Shown: piece after piece, positions 19,254 through 27,679 of the stretch
Layout of the letters: the number at the start of each line of letters is the position of its first letter
How positions within the stretch are numbered: the first letter of the stretch is position 1
DNA from: JBDSLU01 sp039916225
Lineage (GTDB): Bacteria > Acidobacteriota > Vicinamibacteria > Vicinamibacterales > Vicinamibacteraceae
NCBI GenBank assembly: GCA_039916225.1
Contig: JBDSLU010000489.1
Location: 1-54,094 of the forward strand
Length of the DNA stretch: 54,094 nt
Reading direction: 5' to 3'
Position numbers and translations under genes: made by a program
Notes under the pieces: generated by a model
What the model was told of the DNA's origin: nothing
What the model saw: only the letters and a program-made list of their open reading frames with translations
Databases searched by the model: none

Positions 19254-21091
19254 TGGAGTGCGACCCCGCTGCGGCCCTGATCGAGCCGGCGCAGCTCCCG
19301 GACGATCACCGCGGCGGCTGCTGGAGTCACACCTGAAACCCTGGAGGCCTGGCCGACGGTCTCCGGCTGAATCTGCGTGAGACGCTGGACCACTTCGTTC
19401 GAGAGCCCGGGCACACCGGTATACAGGAAGCCATCCGGGATGCGGCGACCTTCGTCGCGCTGGGCTCGAGCGACCTCGAGCCGCTGGCGGGCCACGTAGC
19501 CCTCGTATTTACTCTCCGTCTCGAGGCTCGCCGCATCCAGGTCCCCCACCGCCGGCATCAACTGCAGGCCGAGGCCATCGCTGACGTCCGCCAACCGTAC
19601 GTCCGGGCGTTTGATGCGCTGCCATACGGAGGTGCGGACGCCGTCGTCGACGCGCGTTGCCGACTGGAGGAGACCGCGATTGCGGTCGAGACGAGCCATC
19701 CTGGCCTCGAAACGGTCCCAGCGCCCGTCATCCACGAGCCCGACCCGCCGACCGCGCGGCGTCAGACGGACATCCGCGTTGTCGATCCGCAGCAACAGCC
19801 GATGCTCGGCCCGCGACGTGAACATCCGGTACGGCTCGAGACAGCCGCGCGTCGTCAGATCGTCGACCAGGATGCCGATATAGCCCTCATCGCGGCCGAT
19901 CACCAATGGATCGCGGTCCAGATGGGCGAGCGCGGCGTTCGCGCCGGCGACAAGCCCCTGGGCCCCGGCTTCCTCGTAGCCCGAGGTGCCATTGATCTGG
20001 CCGGCCAGGAAAAGCCCTGGGATCCGCTTGCATTCGAGGGATCGCCGCAGCTCCGTGGGCTGGACGAAGTCGTACTCCACGGCATAACCCGGCCGGAGCA
20101 TTTCCGCCTGCTCCAGACCCGGCAGGGCGCGAACCAGCGACAGCTGCGTGTCGCGCGGCAGGCTGGTGGAAAAGCCGTTGACGTAGATCTCCGGAACGTC
20201 CAATCCCTCAGGCTCCAGAAACACCTGATGGGCCTCGCGGTCCGGGAACCGCATGATCTTGTCTTCGAGCGAAGGGCAATACCTCGGCCCGATCCCCTTG
20301 ATCTGGCCGTTGTAGAGCGGCGACTCCGAGATGCGCTCGTGCACCAGATCGCGAACGCGTGGCGTGGTGTGGAGCAGATGACAACTGATCTGCGGCCGCT
20401 CCAGGCGATCGGTCCCATAAGAGAACGGCACCGGCGGGTCGTCACCGCGCTCCTCCCGCATCCCGGAGAAGTCGATGCTGTCGCGGTGCAGGCGGGGCGG
20501 CGTCCCGGTCTTCAGGCGCCCCCACTGTAAACCGAGGCCGCGGACCGACGCCGCCAGCGCGATCGACGGTGGTTCGTCGGCCCGGCCGGCCGGACGCTGC
20601 TCACGGCCGATGTGCACCAGCCCGTTGAGGAAGGTGCCCGTCGTCACCACCACCGCGGTCGCACGAATGGACCGGCCGTCGGCGAGCGACACGCCGACGA
20701 CTCGCCCGGCCTCCACATCCAGAGCGGTCACCGGCTCGAAGACCCAATCGATAAGCGACTCGGACTCGAGCCGGGCGCGCATCCAGCTCGAGTAGACCTT
20801 CTTGTCGGCCTGCGCCCGCGGCGACCAGACGGCCGGACCACGGCTCCGATTGAGCAGCTTGAACTGGATGCCCGTCGCGTCGATGGCCTCCCCCATCAGT
20901 CCGCCGAGCGCGTCGATCTCGCGGACGAGATGTCCCTTGGCCGTCCCGCCGATGGCCGGATTACAGGGCATATGCCCCACAGTGTCAGGCGAGAGCGTAC
21001 ACAAGGCGACGCGGCAGCCGAGGCGCACCGCTGCATGCGCGGCCTCACAGCCGGCGTGCCCAGCGCCGATGATGACGACGTCCGCGGTCAT
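19250..21091 (-). CDS. mnmG: tRNA uridine 5-carboxymethylaminomethyl modification enzyme MnmG (GidA)
   Basis: This 613-residue FAD protein works with MnmE to modify the wobble uridine (xm5U34) of tRNAs. The dinucleotide-binding VIIGAGHAGCEAAHAAVRLG is at the N-terminus. MPCNPAIGGTAKGHLVREIDALGG and GRLKTGTPPRL are family signatures, and GLFLAGQINGTSGYEEAGAQGLVAG is the second FAD contact. The C-terminal helical domain binds MnmE and tRNA. It overlaps both mnmE and rsmG by 4 bases. Length and motifs are normal. Confidence 0.98.
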   Translation of the reverse strand: MTADVVIIGAGHAGCEAAHAAVRLGCRVALCTLSPDTVGHMPCNPAIGGTAKGHLVREIDALGGLMGEAIDATGIQFKLLNRSRGPAVWSPRAQADKKVYSSWMRARLESESLIDWVFEPVTALDVEAGRVVGVSLADGRSIRATAVVVTTGTFLNGLVHIGREQRPAGRADEPPSIALAASVRGLGLQWGRLKTGTPPRLHRDSIDFSGMREERGDDPPVPFSYGTDRLERPQISCHLLHTTPRVRDLVHERISESPLYNGQIKGIGPRYCPSLEDKIMRFPDREAHQVFLEPEGLDVPEIYVNGFSTSLPRDTQLSLVRALPGLEQAEMLRPGYAVEYDFVQPTELRRSLECKRIPGLFLAGQINGTSGYEEAGAQGLVAGANAALAHLDRDPLVIGRDEGYIGILVDDLTTRGCLEPYRMFTSRAEHRLLLRIDNADVRLTPRGRRVGLVDDGRWDRFEARMARLDRNRGLLQSATRVDDGVRTSVWQRIKRPDVRLADVSDGLGLQLMPAVGDLDAASLETESKYEGYVARQRLEVARAQRDEGRRIPDGFLYTGVPGLSNEVVQRLTQIQPETVGQASRVSGVTPAAAAVIVRELRRLDQGRSGVALQ

Positions 21092-22515
21092 TTTCCGATG
21101 CAGAATCTGGCGAAAATCTGGCGTAACACGTCTTCCGACGAGCGCTTTCCCACTATCTCATCGAGTGCGGCGAACGCATCCTGCAGCGTCGCCAGCACGA
21201 TCTCCTCGCCTTCCCCGCTCCGCGCCTGATCCGCTGCCTCTCCGACCCGCGCCTCGACGCGCTCGAGCAACCCGACGTGCCGGGCGTTGGCCACCGACGG
21301 CGGGTCCTCCAGCGACTCCATCGACACCGCCGCCCGGACGATGGCCTGACGCACCGCGTCCAGGCCCTCTCCTGTCAGCGCGGATGCGGCGATGGACGCG
21401 CGTTCGTCCGCCTCCGTCCACGCGGACGGCAAGTCCGACTTGTTCGCGACGATGACCGTCGTGTTCCTGGCGACAGCGCCTGACAGTGCGCTTGTCTCCG
21501 CTGCGGCCTCCGCCTTGCTCGCCGCTCCGGTTTCCGCGCCCATCGCCACGCCGGTCTCCGCACGCGGCCGCGATCGATCGAGCACGACGACGCGGACGTC
21601 GGCGGTCTGCGCCGCTTGCCGTGCGCGCGCAATCCCCTCGCGCTCGATCGGCTCATCGCTGTCGCGGACGCCGGCGGTATCGATCAGCGTCACCGCCAGG
21701 CCGCCGATGTCGCAGCGCTCGGTCAGCAGATCACGGGTCGTCCCCGGAACGGCCGTGACGATCGCCCGCCCGGCCCCGAGCAGCGCGTTGAAGAGCAGCG
21801 ACTTGCCGACGTTGGGGGCGCCCACCAGCGCGACCGTGCACCCTTCCCGCAGCAGCCGGCCGCGGCGCGCCGTCTCCAACAGTGCGGTCACGCGATCGCG
21901 CACCGTCTCGCACTCCCGCGCGACCGCACCGGGCTCCACGAAGTGGTACCCCTCGTCGGGAAAATCCAGCGACGCCTCGAGCCGCACGCGCAGATCGAAC
22001 AGCGCCTCGCCGATCGCGGCGAGCGCGTGGCTCAACGTGCCGTCCAGCTGATCGAACGCCATTCGCGCCTGCGCCGGCGTTACCGCGTCGATCAGATCGG
22101 CAACGGCTTCCGCCTGCACGAGATCGAGCTTGCCGTTGAGGAAGGCGCGCAGGGTGAACTCACCGGGCGCGGCGAGGCGGGCGCCGGCGCGCATCGCGCT
22201 GCGAATGATGCGATCGAGCAGCACCGGGCTGCCATGCGCCGAGATCTCGACGACGTCGTCGCCGGTGTAGGAGGCGGGGGTCGCGAACCAGGTGAGCACG
22301 ACCTGATCGATCGAGACGCCGCGCGCAGCCGATGTGGGCCCGTCGAGCGGCGCCGCCAGTCGTCGAACCGTGGCGACACGGGCGTGCAGGGCTGCACCAG
22401 GCGCCAGCACACCGGCGATGGTCACCGCTTGCGGACCGGCGATGCGCACGACGCCGAGACCGGCCCGGCCCGGTGGGGTCGCGATGGCGACGATGGTGTC
22501 GTCGGTCGAGAACAC
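21088..22515 (-). CDS. mnmE: tRNA modification GTPase MnmE (TrmE)
   Basis: This 475-residue GTPase is the partner of MnmG. The N-terminal folate-binding domain (DTIVAIATPPGRAGLGVVRIAG) is followed by helical parts and an inserted G domain with GAPNVGKSLLF (G1, about 232-242), DTAGVRD (G3, 279-285) and NKSD (G4, 358-361). It ends with the conserved CIGK (472-475), whose Cys is needed for catalysis. Between G3 and G4 there is an extra Ala/Glu/Thr-rich stretch at about 317-350 not usual for the family. It starts at GTG with AGGAG four bases upstream. Confidence 0.97.
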   Translation of the reverse strand: MFSTDDTIVAIATPPGRAGLGVVRIAGPQAVTIAGVLAPGAALHARVATVRRLAAPLDGPTSAARGVSIDQVVLTWFATPASYTGDDVVEISAHGSPVLLDRIIRSAMRAGARLAAPGEFTLRAFLNGKLDLVQAEAVADLIDAVTPAQARMAFDQLDGTLSHALAAIGEALFDLRVRLEASLDFPDEGYHFVEPGAVARECETVRDRVTALLETARRGRLLREGCTVALVGAPNVGKSLLFNALLGAGRAIVTAVPGTTRDLLTERCDIGGLAVTLIDTAGVRDSDEPIEREGIARARQAAQTADVRVVVLDRSRPRAETGVAMGAETGAASKAEAAAETSALSGAVARNTTVIVANKSDLPSAWTEADERASIAASALTGEGLDAVRQAIVRAAVSMESLEDPPSVANARHVGLLERVEARVGEAADQARSGEGEEIVLATLQDAFAALDEIVGKRSSEDVLRQIFARFCIGK

Positions 22516-22567
22516 GGCGCTCCTGCCATGCCCCGCAGCAGGCAGGCCGCGGTCCGCAGCGGACCGG

Positions 22568-23035
22568 TCAGCGCGCCGGCTTACGCAGGCTGATGGTGAC
22601 CTGCTTCAACTGCCCGTCGCCCTGGCTCTCCGAGGCGACGTCGTCGAAGCGGCTCACTTCCATGTGCACGATGCGGCGCGAGTAGGAGTTCAGCGGACCG
22701 AGTTCCTGTGGCGCACCGGTGTTCCGCACCTTCTCGATGAGGAACTTGGCCATCTGCTGCAGTTCGATGTCCTTCCCCTGCCGGAAGTTCATCGCGTCGA
22801 TGACGATCCGTTGATCGCGGCCGACGTCGCGGCGGTAGGCGCTGTTGACGAGATGCTGCAGCGCGTCGAGGCCTTCGCCCTTGCGCCGGAGCAGGAGCTC
22901 GCTCTCCTCGCCCTGCACGTCGACGCGGACGCTGCCGTCCTCGAGATCCGAAACCTCGACGGCGACGGCGAGGCCCATCGCCTCGACCACCTGCTCCACG
23001 AACGCCTTCACTTCACCGTGCAGTTCCGATTGCAT
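22568..23035 (-). CDS. jag: Jag/KhpB-type RNA-binding protein (KH and R3H domains)
   Basis: This 155-residue protein has a KH-like domain (VVEAMGLAVAVEVSDLEDGSVRVDVQGEESELLLRRKGEGLDALQHLVN). An R3H domain (about 85-150) follows, with the ELGPLNSYSRRIVHMEVSRF motif and a closing VTISLRKP strand. Jag/KhpB proteins bind RNA and are linked to cell elongation and division in Gram-positives; the role in diderms is less clear. The N-terminal Jag_N domain seen in many homologues is missing. The position just after yidC is the conserved place for this gene. Confidence 0.9.
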   Translation of the reverse strand: MQSELHGEVKAFVEQVVEAMGLAVAVEVSDLEDGSVRVDVQGEESELLLRRKGEGLDALQHLVNSAYRRDVGRDQRIVIDAMNFRQGKDIELQQMAKFLIEKVRNTGAPQELGPLNSYSRRIVHMEVSRFDDVASESQGDGQLKQVTISLRKPAR

Positions 23036-23063
23036 CGCTCTCTCCGTCGCGGGCGCCTGCCGC

Positions 23064-24725
23064 TCAGCGCGCCTTGGCCAGCTGCCCGTTGGCCAGGAGC
23101 CGGTTCGTGAAGTACTGCTGGCCGATCGTCCAGAGGTTACTGCACAGCCAGTAGAGGACCAGGCCGCTCGGCGCCCACAGGAAGAACACCATGAACATCA
23201 GCGGCATGAACATCATCATCCGCTGCTGCGCCGGATCGCCGGTCGGCGGCATCATCCTCGTCTGCAGGAACTGCGAGGCGCCCATCAGCACCGGCGTCAC
23301 GTAGTACGGGTCGTGCCGGGAGAGGTCGTGGATCCACAGGATCCAGGGCGCGCCACGCAGCTCGATGGCCTGTGACAGGAACGCGTAGAACGCGAAAAGG
23401 ACCGGGAAGGTGAGGAACATCGGCACGCAGCCGCTGGCCGGGTTGGCACCCTTGGCCTTGTAGAGCTCCATCAGCTCCTGGTTCATCTTCTGGCGCGCCG
23501 GATCGGTCATTTTCAGCTTGGCGTAGCGATCCTGGATCGCCTTCACCTGCGGCTGAATCTGCTGCATCTTGCGCATCGACACCGCGCTCTTGTGGCGCAG
23601 CGGGAACATCACGATGTTGATCAGGATGGTCAGGAGGATGATCGACCAGCCGAAGTTGCCGACGTACTCATTGACCCACTTCAGCGCCTTCAGCAGCGGC
23701 GTCGCCAGGAAGCCGAAGATGCCGAGGTTGATCGTGCGCGTCAGCTCGACGTCAGCCCGCTGCAGCAGGTCGAATTCCTTCGGCCCGATGAAGAAGGTCA
23801 GGGGCGCATCGCCGGCGACGCGGACGCGGTAGTCGATGATGTGCCGCTCGCCGTCGTCGGTCTTCACCGTCAGCGGCGCGTATTCGATGCGCGTGTGCTT
23901 GCCGTTGGTCAGCGCCGCGGCCAGGAAATACTGGTCGTCGACACCGCCATAGCGCTCGAGGCCTTCATGGACCGGCTGCGCCGCCAGGTTGGCCACCGGA
24001 ATGCGGGCCGGATCCTTGACGCCGACCATGTGGACGATGGCCTGCGGCGGCTGATACGTCGAGGGCGCCAGCCAGCTGGTGCTCTTCACGCCGCGCTCGA
24101 TGTCGCCGAACCCGGCGCCGCCGTGCACCGTAACCCGCTGACGCTGCCCGTTGAGCAGCACCTCGGTGTTCACGCGCAGCAGGAACGGCTGGCCGTCGGG
24201 CTGAATCTCGATGGTCTTGACGACCGACACGCCCGACGCATCGCGATACGTGAACTGGATCGAGCCGGTCCGCGTGTCGAGATGCTGGTCGCCGGTCGAC
24301 GCCTGGTAGAGCGCGGTGTTGACGCGCGCACTGAGGGCGGCGTCACCCACCGTCAGCGCCAGCGGATGCCGCTCCGGCGTGGTCAGCGCCGGCGCGACCA
24401 TGTCCATCGGCCGGCCTTTCGAATCGAGGTAGTCCTTGAGCAGCCAGCTCTCGAGCAGGGCGCCTCGGTTCGAGAAGGTCGCCTTGACCCGCGACGTCTC
24501 GATCACGATGCGCCGCTCGGCGGTCTCGCCGGCAAGGACAGCCGGCTGGGGCCCGACCGGGGCCTGCGGCGCCGGCGCGGCCTCGACCGGTGGCGTCTCG
24601 GCAGGCGACCCCTGCGCGGCAGCGGCTGGCGCCGGACGCTTGGCGTTGGGTTTGACGACCAGTGCCTGATAGCCGAAGAGCACCAGGAAGGAAAGGACGA
24701 CGGCGATGATGACGCGACGTTCCAT
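23064..24725 (-). CDS. yidC: Membrane protein insertase YidC
   Basis: This 553-residue insertase is of the long, diderm type. An N-terminal membrane anchor (VIIAVVLSFLVLFGYQALV) is followed by a Pro/Ala-rich linker and a large periplasmic beta-supersandwich domain (about 70-330). The conserved 60-kDa insertase core comes next (NFGWSIILLTILINIVMFPLRHKSAVSMRKMQ, NPASGCVPMFLTFPVLFAFYAFLSQAIELRGAPW, LQTRMMPPTGDPAQQRMMMFMPLMFMVFF). The Arg in LRHKS matches the conserved charge of the hydrophilic groove. It lies between yidD and jag in the standard order. Confidence 0.97.
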   Translation of the reverse strand: MERRVIIAVVLSFLVLFGYQALVVKPNAKRPAPAAAAQGSPAETPPVEAAPAPQAPVGPQPAVLAGETAERRIVIETSRVKATFSNRGALLESWLLKDYLDSKGRPMDMVAPALTTPERHPLALTVGDAALSARVNTALYQASTGDQHLDTRTGSIQFTYRDASGVSVVKTIEIQPDGQPFLLRVNTEVLLNGQRQRVTVHGGAGFGDIERGVKSTSWLAPSTYQPPQAIVHMVGVKDPARIPVANLAAQPVHEGLERYGGVDDQYFLAAALTNGKHTRIEYAPLTVKTDDGERHIIDYRVRVAGDAPLTFFIGPKEFDLLQRADVELTRTINLGIFGFLATPLLKALKWVNEYVGNFGWSIILLTILINIVMFPLRHKSAVSMRKMQQIQPQVKAIQDRYAKLKMTDPARQKMNQELMELYKAKGANPASGCVPMFLTFPVLFAFYAFLSQAIELRGAPWILWIHDLSRHDPYYVTPVLMGASQFLQTRMMPPTGDPAQQRMMMFMPLMFMVFFLWAPSGLVLYWLCSNLWTIGQQYFTNRLLANGQLAKAR

Positions 24726-24745
24726 GCTGTCTTATGACGTTGGGC

Positions 24746-24958
24746 TCAACGGACGGGATCGAAGCCGGCCGGGCCCCACGGGTGGCACCGGGCGATGCGC
24801 GTCAGCGCCATCCACCCGCCCCGCCAGGGGCCGTGTCGCTCGAGCGACTCGATCGCATAGGCGGAACAGGACGGCGAGAACCGGCAGGCTCCGCCGAACC
24901 ACGGCGAGAGCAGAAGTTGATACGCGCGAACGAGAGACTGGAGGGCGCGGGTCACCAC
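24746..24958 (-). CDS. yidD: Membrane protein insertion efficiency factor YidD
   Basis: This 70-residue protein has the full YidD pattern: a helix LVRAYQLLLSPWFGGACRFSPSCSAYAIESLERHG followed by GGWMALTRIARCHPWGPAGFDPV. The three conserved Cys and the C-terminal CHPW…GFDPV are present. The start is a GTG one base after the rnpA stop (a second GTG follows directly). The frame is open further upstream, but that part overlaps rnpA and is not YidD-like. It is thought to help YidC-dependent insertion. Confidence 0.93.
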   Translation of the reverse strand: MVTRALQSLVRAYQLLLSPWFGGACRFSPSCSAYAIESLERHGPWRGGWMALTRIARCHPWGPAGFDPVR

Positions 24959-24959
24959 G

Positions 24960-25349
24960 TCAGCGTGCCGGGCGCTCCGAACGCCGTCGCGGACCGGTGT
25001 CCCGGCCAGCGCGGCCGGCGAGCAGCACGACGTAGTCGCGTTCAAGGCTGGGGAAATCGGCGGCGAGGAACTCACGTCGCGGGACGACCACGACGTCGAG
25101 GCCGGCATCGGGCTTGTGGCGGCGGAACAACTCGCGGGAGAGGCGCTTGGCTCGGTTGCGGACAACGGCCCCCCCGAGTTTGCGCGTCGCCGCGACACCA
25201 AACCGCGCCCGGCCAGGATCGGCTGCGGTCTCCCGGGCGAGCACGAACATGGTCATGAAGCGGCCGTGCCGCTTCGCCCCATGCGAGTAGATGTGCTCGA
25301 AGTCGGTCCGCCGGCGGACGCGCTCGTGCGGCTGGAGTCGCTCGGTCAC
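24960..25349 (-). CDS. rnpA: Ribonuclease P protein component
   Basis: This 129-residue basic protein assists the RNase P RNA in tRNA 5' maturation. It has LQPHERVRRRTDFEHIYSHGAKRHGRFMTMFVL at the N-terminus and the RNR motif AVVRNRAKRLSRELFRRHK, which binds the catalytic RNA. GTG at 25349 was chosen because it begins the RnpA homology; the longer open frame to 25823 covers rpmH and the origin on another frame. It ends in an Arg-rich tail. Its position after rpmH is the standard arrangement. The RNase P RNA gene itself is not in the window. Confidence 0.94.
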   Translation of the reverse strand: MTERLQPHERVRRRTDFEHIYSHGAKRHGRFMTMFVLARETAADPGRARFGVAATRKLGGAVVRNRAKRLSRELFRRHKPDAGLDVVVVPRREFLAADFPSLERDYVVLLAGRAGRDTGPRRRSERPAR

Positions 25350-25390
25350 GCGAAGTCCTGACGCGCAGCCGGCGGCTGGCTCTGGCGCGC

Positions 25391-25528
25391 TTACGACACC
25401 GTCAGGCGCTTCCGGCCCTTGGCGCGACGGCGCTTCAGGACCAGACGGCCGTTCTTGGTGCTCATGCGTTCGAGGAAGCCATGCGTCTTGCGCCGGCGGC
25501 TGCGATTGGGCTGAAAAGTGCGCTTCAT
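25391..25528 (-). CDS. rpmH: 50S ribosomal protein L34
   Basis: This 45-residue, strongly basic protein begins MKRTFQPNRSRRRKTHGF and contains RMSTKNGRLVLKRRRAKGRKRL, which matches L34 throughout. It was found by direct translation of the complement of 25528-25391. It is the first gene of the rpmH-rnpA-yidD-yidC-jag-mnmE-mnmG-rsmG string and has a good promoter 50 bp upstream. Confidence 0.97.
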   Translation of the reverse strand: MKRTFQPNRSRRRKTHGFLERMSTKNGRLVLKRRRAKGRKRLTVS

Positions 25529-25578
25529 GGATCACCAGGCTCACCGTGACCGGACGCGGCCGAACGGCAGAACCACTC

Positions 25579-25607
25579 ATGGTAGACGCCGGGTCGAAAT
25601 GTGTCAA
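25579..25607 (-). promoter_or_regulatory. Predicted rpmH promoter
   Basis: On the minus strand a consensus TTGACA (25607-25602) is followed by a 17-bp spacer and TACCAT (25584-25579). Transcription would start near 25572, about 44 nt before the rpmH ATG. It is one of the clearest promoters seen in the window. Confidence 0.75.
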
Positions 25608-25698
25608 CAAACCCGGCCGAGAATCCGTGTGGTATCGTCGTCCGCTTCCCATGCCCCCACCGGTCCCCGCCATCAGCGGCGACGGCGTTCTCACCCGG

Positions 25699-25730
25699 TT
25701 TTCCACAACTGTGGAAAATTCTGTGGAAAT
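25699..25730. promoter_or_regulatory. DnaA-box-like cluster upstream of dnaA
   Basis: TTTTCCACA (25699-25707) faces TGTGGAAAA (25710-25718) as an inverted pair two bases apart, and TGTGGAAAT (25722-25730) follows. Each is one or two mismatches from the TTATCCACA consensus. The site could serve in initiation, in dnaA autoregulation, or both. Confidence 0.75.
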
Positions 25731-25939
25731 TTCGGGGCTTTCCCGATTGGCCGCCATCAAGACCCTTGTGCTGTCGGTATCTGCGTACGGCGAAGGTGTT
25801 TTCGTGGCGTTTTTCTCGACCATTTCCGCCTCGTGACGGCGGCGCGCCCGTTTACAGACACGTCACATGAGGCGAAAGTGTCGGATTTCCATGCATTCCT
25901 GGCCGAAGCTCGGACCTTGCCCGGGCTGGCGGACGTGAA

Positions 25940-27325
25940 ATGACCGTCTGGGATCAGGTTCTGGCCCGGGTCGAGACGAAAGTCAATCGCCACAGCTTCT
26001 CGACGTGGTTTCGCCGCACGGAGTTCGTCACGGACGACGGGCAGCGGGTGACCATCCGCGTCCCGGATGTCGGGTTCCGGGACTGGCTGCTCAAGCATTA
26101 TTCGGGGGTTTTGGCCGATGCGCTGGCCGAAATCGGCCGGAGCGACACCGCCCTGACGTTTGTCACCGAGGCCGAAGCGAACACCCAGCAGGCCGCGGTC
26201 GAGCGCAGTTTCGCCCCCGGCCACCCCGCCTCGGCATCGCCACGCCCGGCTGACACCGGGGTGCAGTTCCCGGTCCCGGGAACGCCGGCCGAAGGGGCGC
26301 CGCCCGGCCCCCCCGGCCTGAATCCCCGTTACACCTTCGACAGCTTCGTCGTTGGACCGTCGAACCAGTTCGCCCACGCCGCCTGCCGCGCCGTGGCCGA
26401 GGCGCCGGCGCGGTCATATAACCCGCTCTTCATCTACGGCGGAGTGGGCCTCGGCAAGACCCACCTGATGCATGCGGTGGGGCACTACATCGTCCAGCAG
26501 GCACGCTCGCTGAAGCTGACCTACGTGTCATCCGAGCGTTTCATGAACGAAATGATCAATGCGCTCCGCTACGAGCGCATCCTCGACTTCCGCGAGCGCT
26601 ACCGCAACATCGACGTGCTCCTGGTCGACGACATCCAGTTCATCGGCGGCAAGGAAAGCACCCAGACCGAGTTCTTCCACACGTTCAACGCGCTGTTCGA
26701 CTCGGCCAAACAGATCGTCATCAGCAGCGACTCGCCGCCGCATGAGATCACCGCGCTCGAGGAGCGTCTGCGGTCCAGGTTCGAATGGGGGCTGATTGCC
26801 GACATCCAGCCCCCGGACCTCGAGACCAAGGTGGCAATCCTGCGCAAGAAGGCCGAAGCGGAAGCCGTTCCGCTGCCGGACAACGTCGCCATCTACATCG
26901 CCGGCAAGATCCGGTCGAACGTCCGGGAGCTGGAAGGGTCACTGATCCGCCTGGTCGCCTACGCGTCGATGACCGGCGACGAAATCAACCTGGCGCTGGC
27001 TCAGCACGTACTCCGCAACGTGCTGTCGAACGACGAGCGCGTCATCACCATCGAGATCATCCAGAAGTTCGTCGCCGACTACTTTCAGCTCCGACCGAAC
27101 GAGCTGAAGGCCCGGAACAACTCCAAATCCATCGCCCTGCCGCGCCAGGTGGCCATGTACATGTGCAAGGCCCTGACCCGGGCGTCGCTACCCGAGATTG
27201 GGAGGGCGTTCGGTGGCAAACACCACTCGACCGTCATCCATTCGATCCAGAAAATCGAAGGGATGCGTCAGCGCGACACCGAATTCAGCGCCGTGGTGCA
27301 GAACCTGCTGGCCAACTTCCAGTAA
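25940..27325 (+). CDS. dnaA: Chromosomal replication initiator DnaA
   Basis: This 461-residue initiator binds DnaA boxes and unwinds oriC. Domain I (about 1-75) begins TVWDQVLARVETKVNRHSFSTWF. A Pro/Gly-rich linker (about 85-125) leads to the AAA+ domain, starting YTFDSFVVGPSNQFAHAA, with Walker A GGVGLGKTH near 167-175 and Walker B VLLVDDIQF. The C-terminal DNA-binding domain has the signature GGKHHSTVIHSIQKIE near residue 424. The ATG has a GGCGGA-type ribosome site. Motifs and length are normal. Confidence 0.98.
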   Translation: MTVWDQVLARVETKVNRHSFSTWFRRTEFVTDDGQRVTIRVPDVGFRDWLLKHYSGVLADALAEIGRSDTALTFVTEAEANTQQAAVERSFAPGHPASASPRPADTGVQFPVPGTPAEGAPPGPPGLNPRYTFDSFVVGPSNQFAHAACRAVAEAPARSYNPLFIYGGVGLGKTHLMHAVGHYIVQQARSLKLTYVSSERFMNEMINALRYERILDFRERYRNIDVLLVDDIQFIGGKESTQTEFFHTFNALFDSAKQIVISSDSPPHEITALEERLRSRFEWGLIADIQPPDLETKVAILRKKAEAEAVPLPDNVAIYIAGKIRSNVRELEGSLIRLVAYASMTGDEINLALAQHVLRNVLSNDERVITIEIIQKFVADYFQLRPNELKARNNSKSIALPRQVAMYMCKALTRASLPEIGRAFGGKHHSTVIHSIQKIEGMRQRDTEFSAVVQNLLANFQ

Positions 27326-27376
27326 AACCGGCGGAATGTGCCAATAGCGAGGCCCGGATCGCTATTCCTGCCCCGT

Positions 27377-27422
27377 CCGTCCACAAGAGCCTGTGGAAAT
27401 CCTGCGGACCGACTGTGGAGCG
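27377..27422. promoter_or_regulatory. DnaA-box-like sequences downstream of dnaA
   Basis: CCGTCCACA (27377-27385) and TGTGGAAAT (27392-27400) form an inverted pair like the one upstream of dnaA. A weaker TGTGGAGCG (27414-27422) follows. The second is identical to the third box of the upstream cluster. Confidence 0.6.
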
Positions 27423-27534
27423 GAGAACCCGGTCCGGCGCCGGCCTGCAGAAGGCACCGTTGGCGCACCGGGAATCCTCAGCCGTGCGCTACCGTAAGTT
27501 ATTGAACTCGAAGGAGAACGGGACTCGTTTCCGC

Positions 27535-27564
27535 TTTTCAACAGGCCCTTGTTCTTGTTATACT
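27535..27564 (+). promoter_or_regulatory. Predicted dnaN promoter in the AT-rich part of the origin
   Basis: TTTTCA (27535-27540), an 18-bp spacer and a near-consensus TATACT (27559-27564) suggest a promoter reading into dnaN. Just downstream, TTGTGTT (27566-27572) and AACACAA (27589-27595) form an inverted repeat around the expected start point. Confidence 0.5.
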
Positions 27565-27679
27565 TTTGTGTTCGTAGATTCGTTCTAAAACACAATACGG
27601 CCAGCCCTCGTCCCGGGTAGGCTCCACGACGCGGTCGCGGCGGTTCGGCTTCTGTTCGGCTTATTGGGGCAGCACACGC

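Larger units (their letters stand above)
25529..25939. other. rpmH-dnaA intergenic region, left part of the replication origin
   Basis: This 411-bp stretch has no gene. It holds the rpmH promoter at its left end and, at 25699-25730, three DnaA-box-like 9-mers. It lies at the point where gene orientation switches from minus to plus, which is where oriC is found in many bacteria. No strong dnaA promoter was recognised, although one must exist here or within the boxes. Confidence 0.75.
27326..27679. other. dnaA-dnaN intergenic region, probable right part of the replication origin
   Basis: This 354-bp gap has no gene. Its left half has DnaA-box-like sequences (27377-27422). From about 27485 to 27600 it becomes clearly AT-richer than the surrounding DNA, a candidate unwinding element, and it contains a promoter for dnaN. 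Confidence 0.7.
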
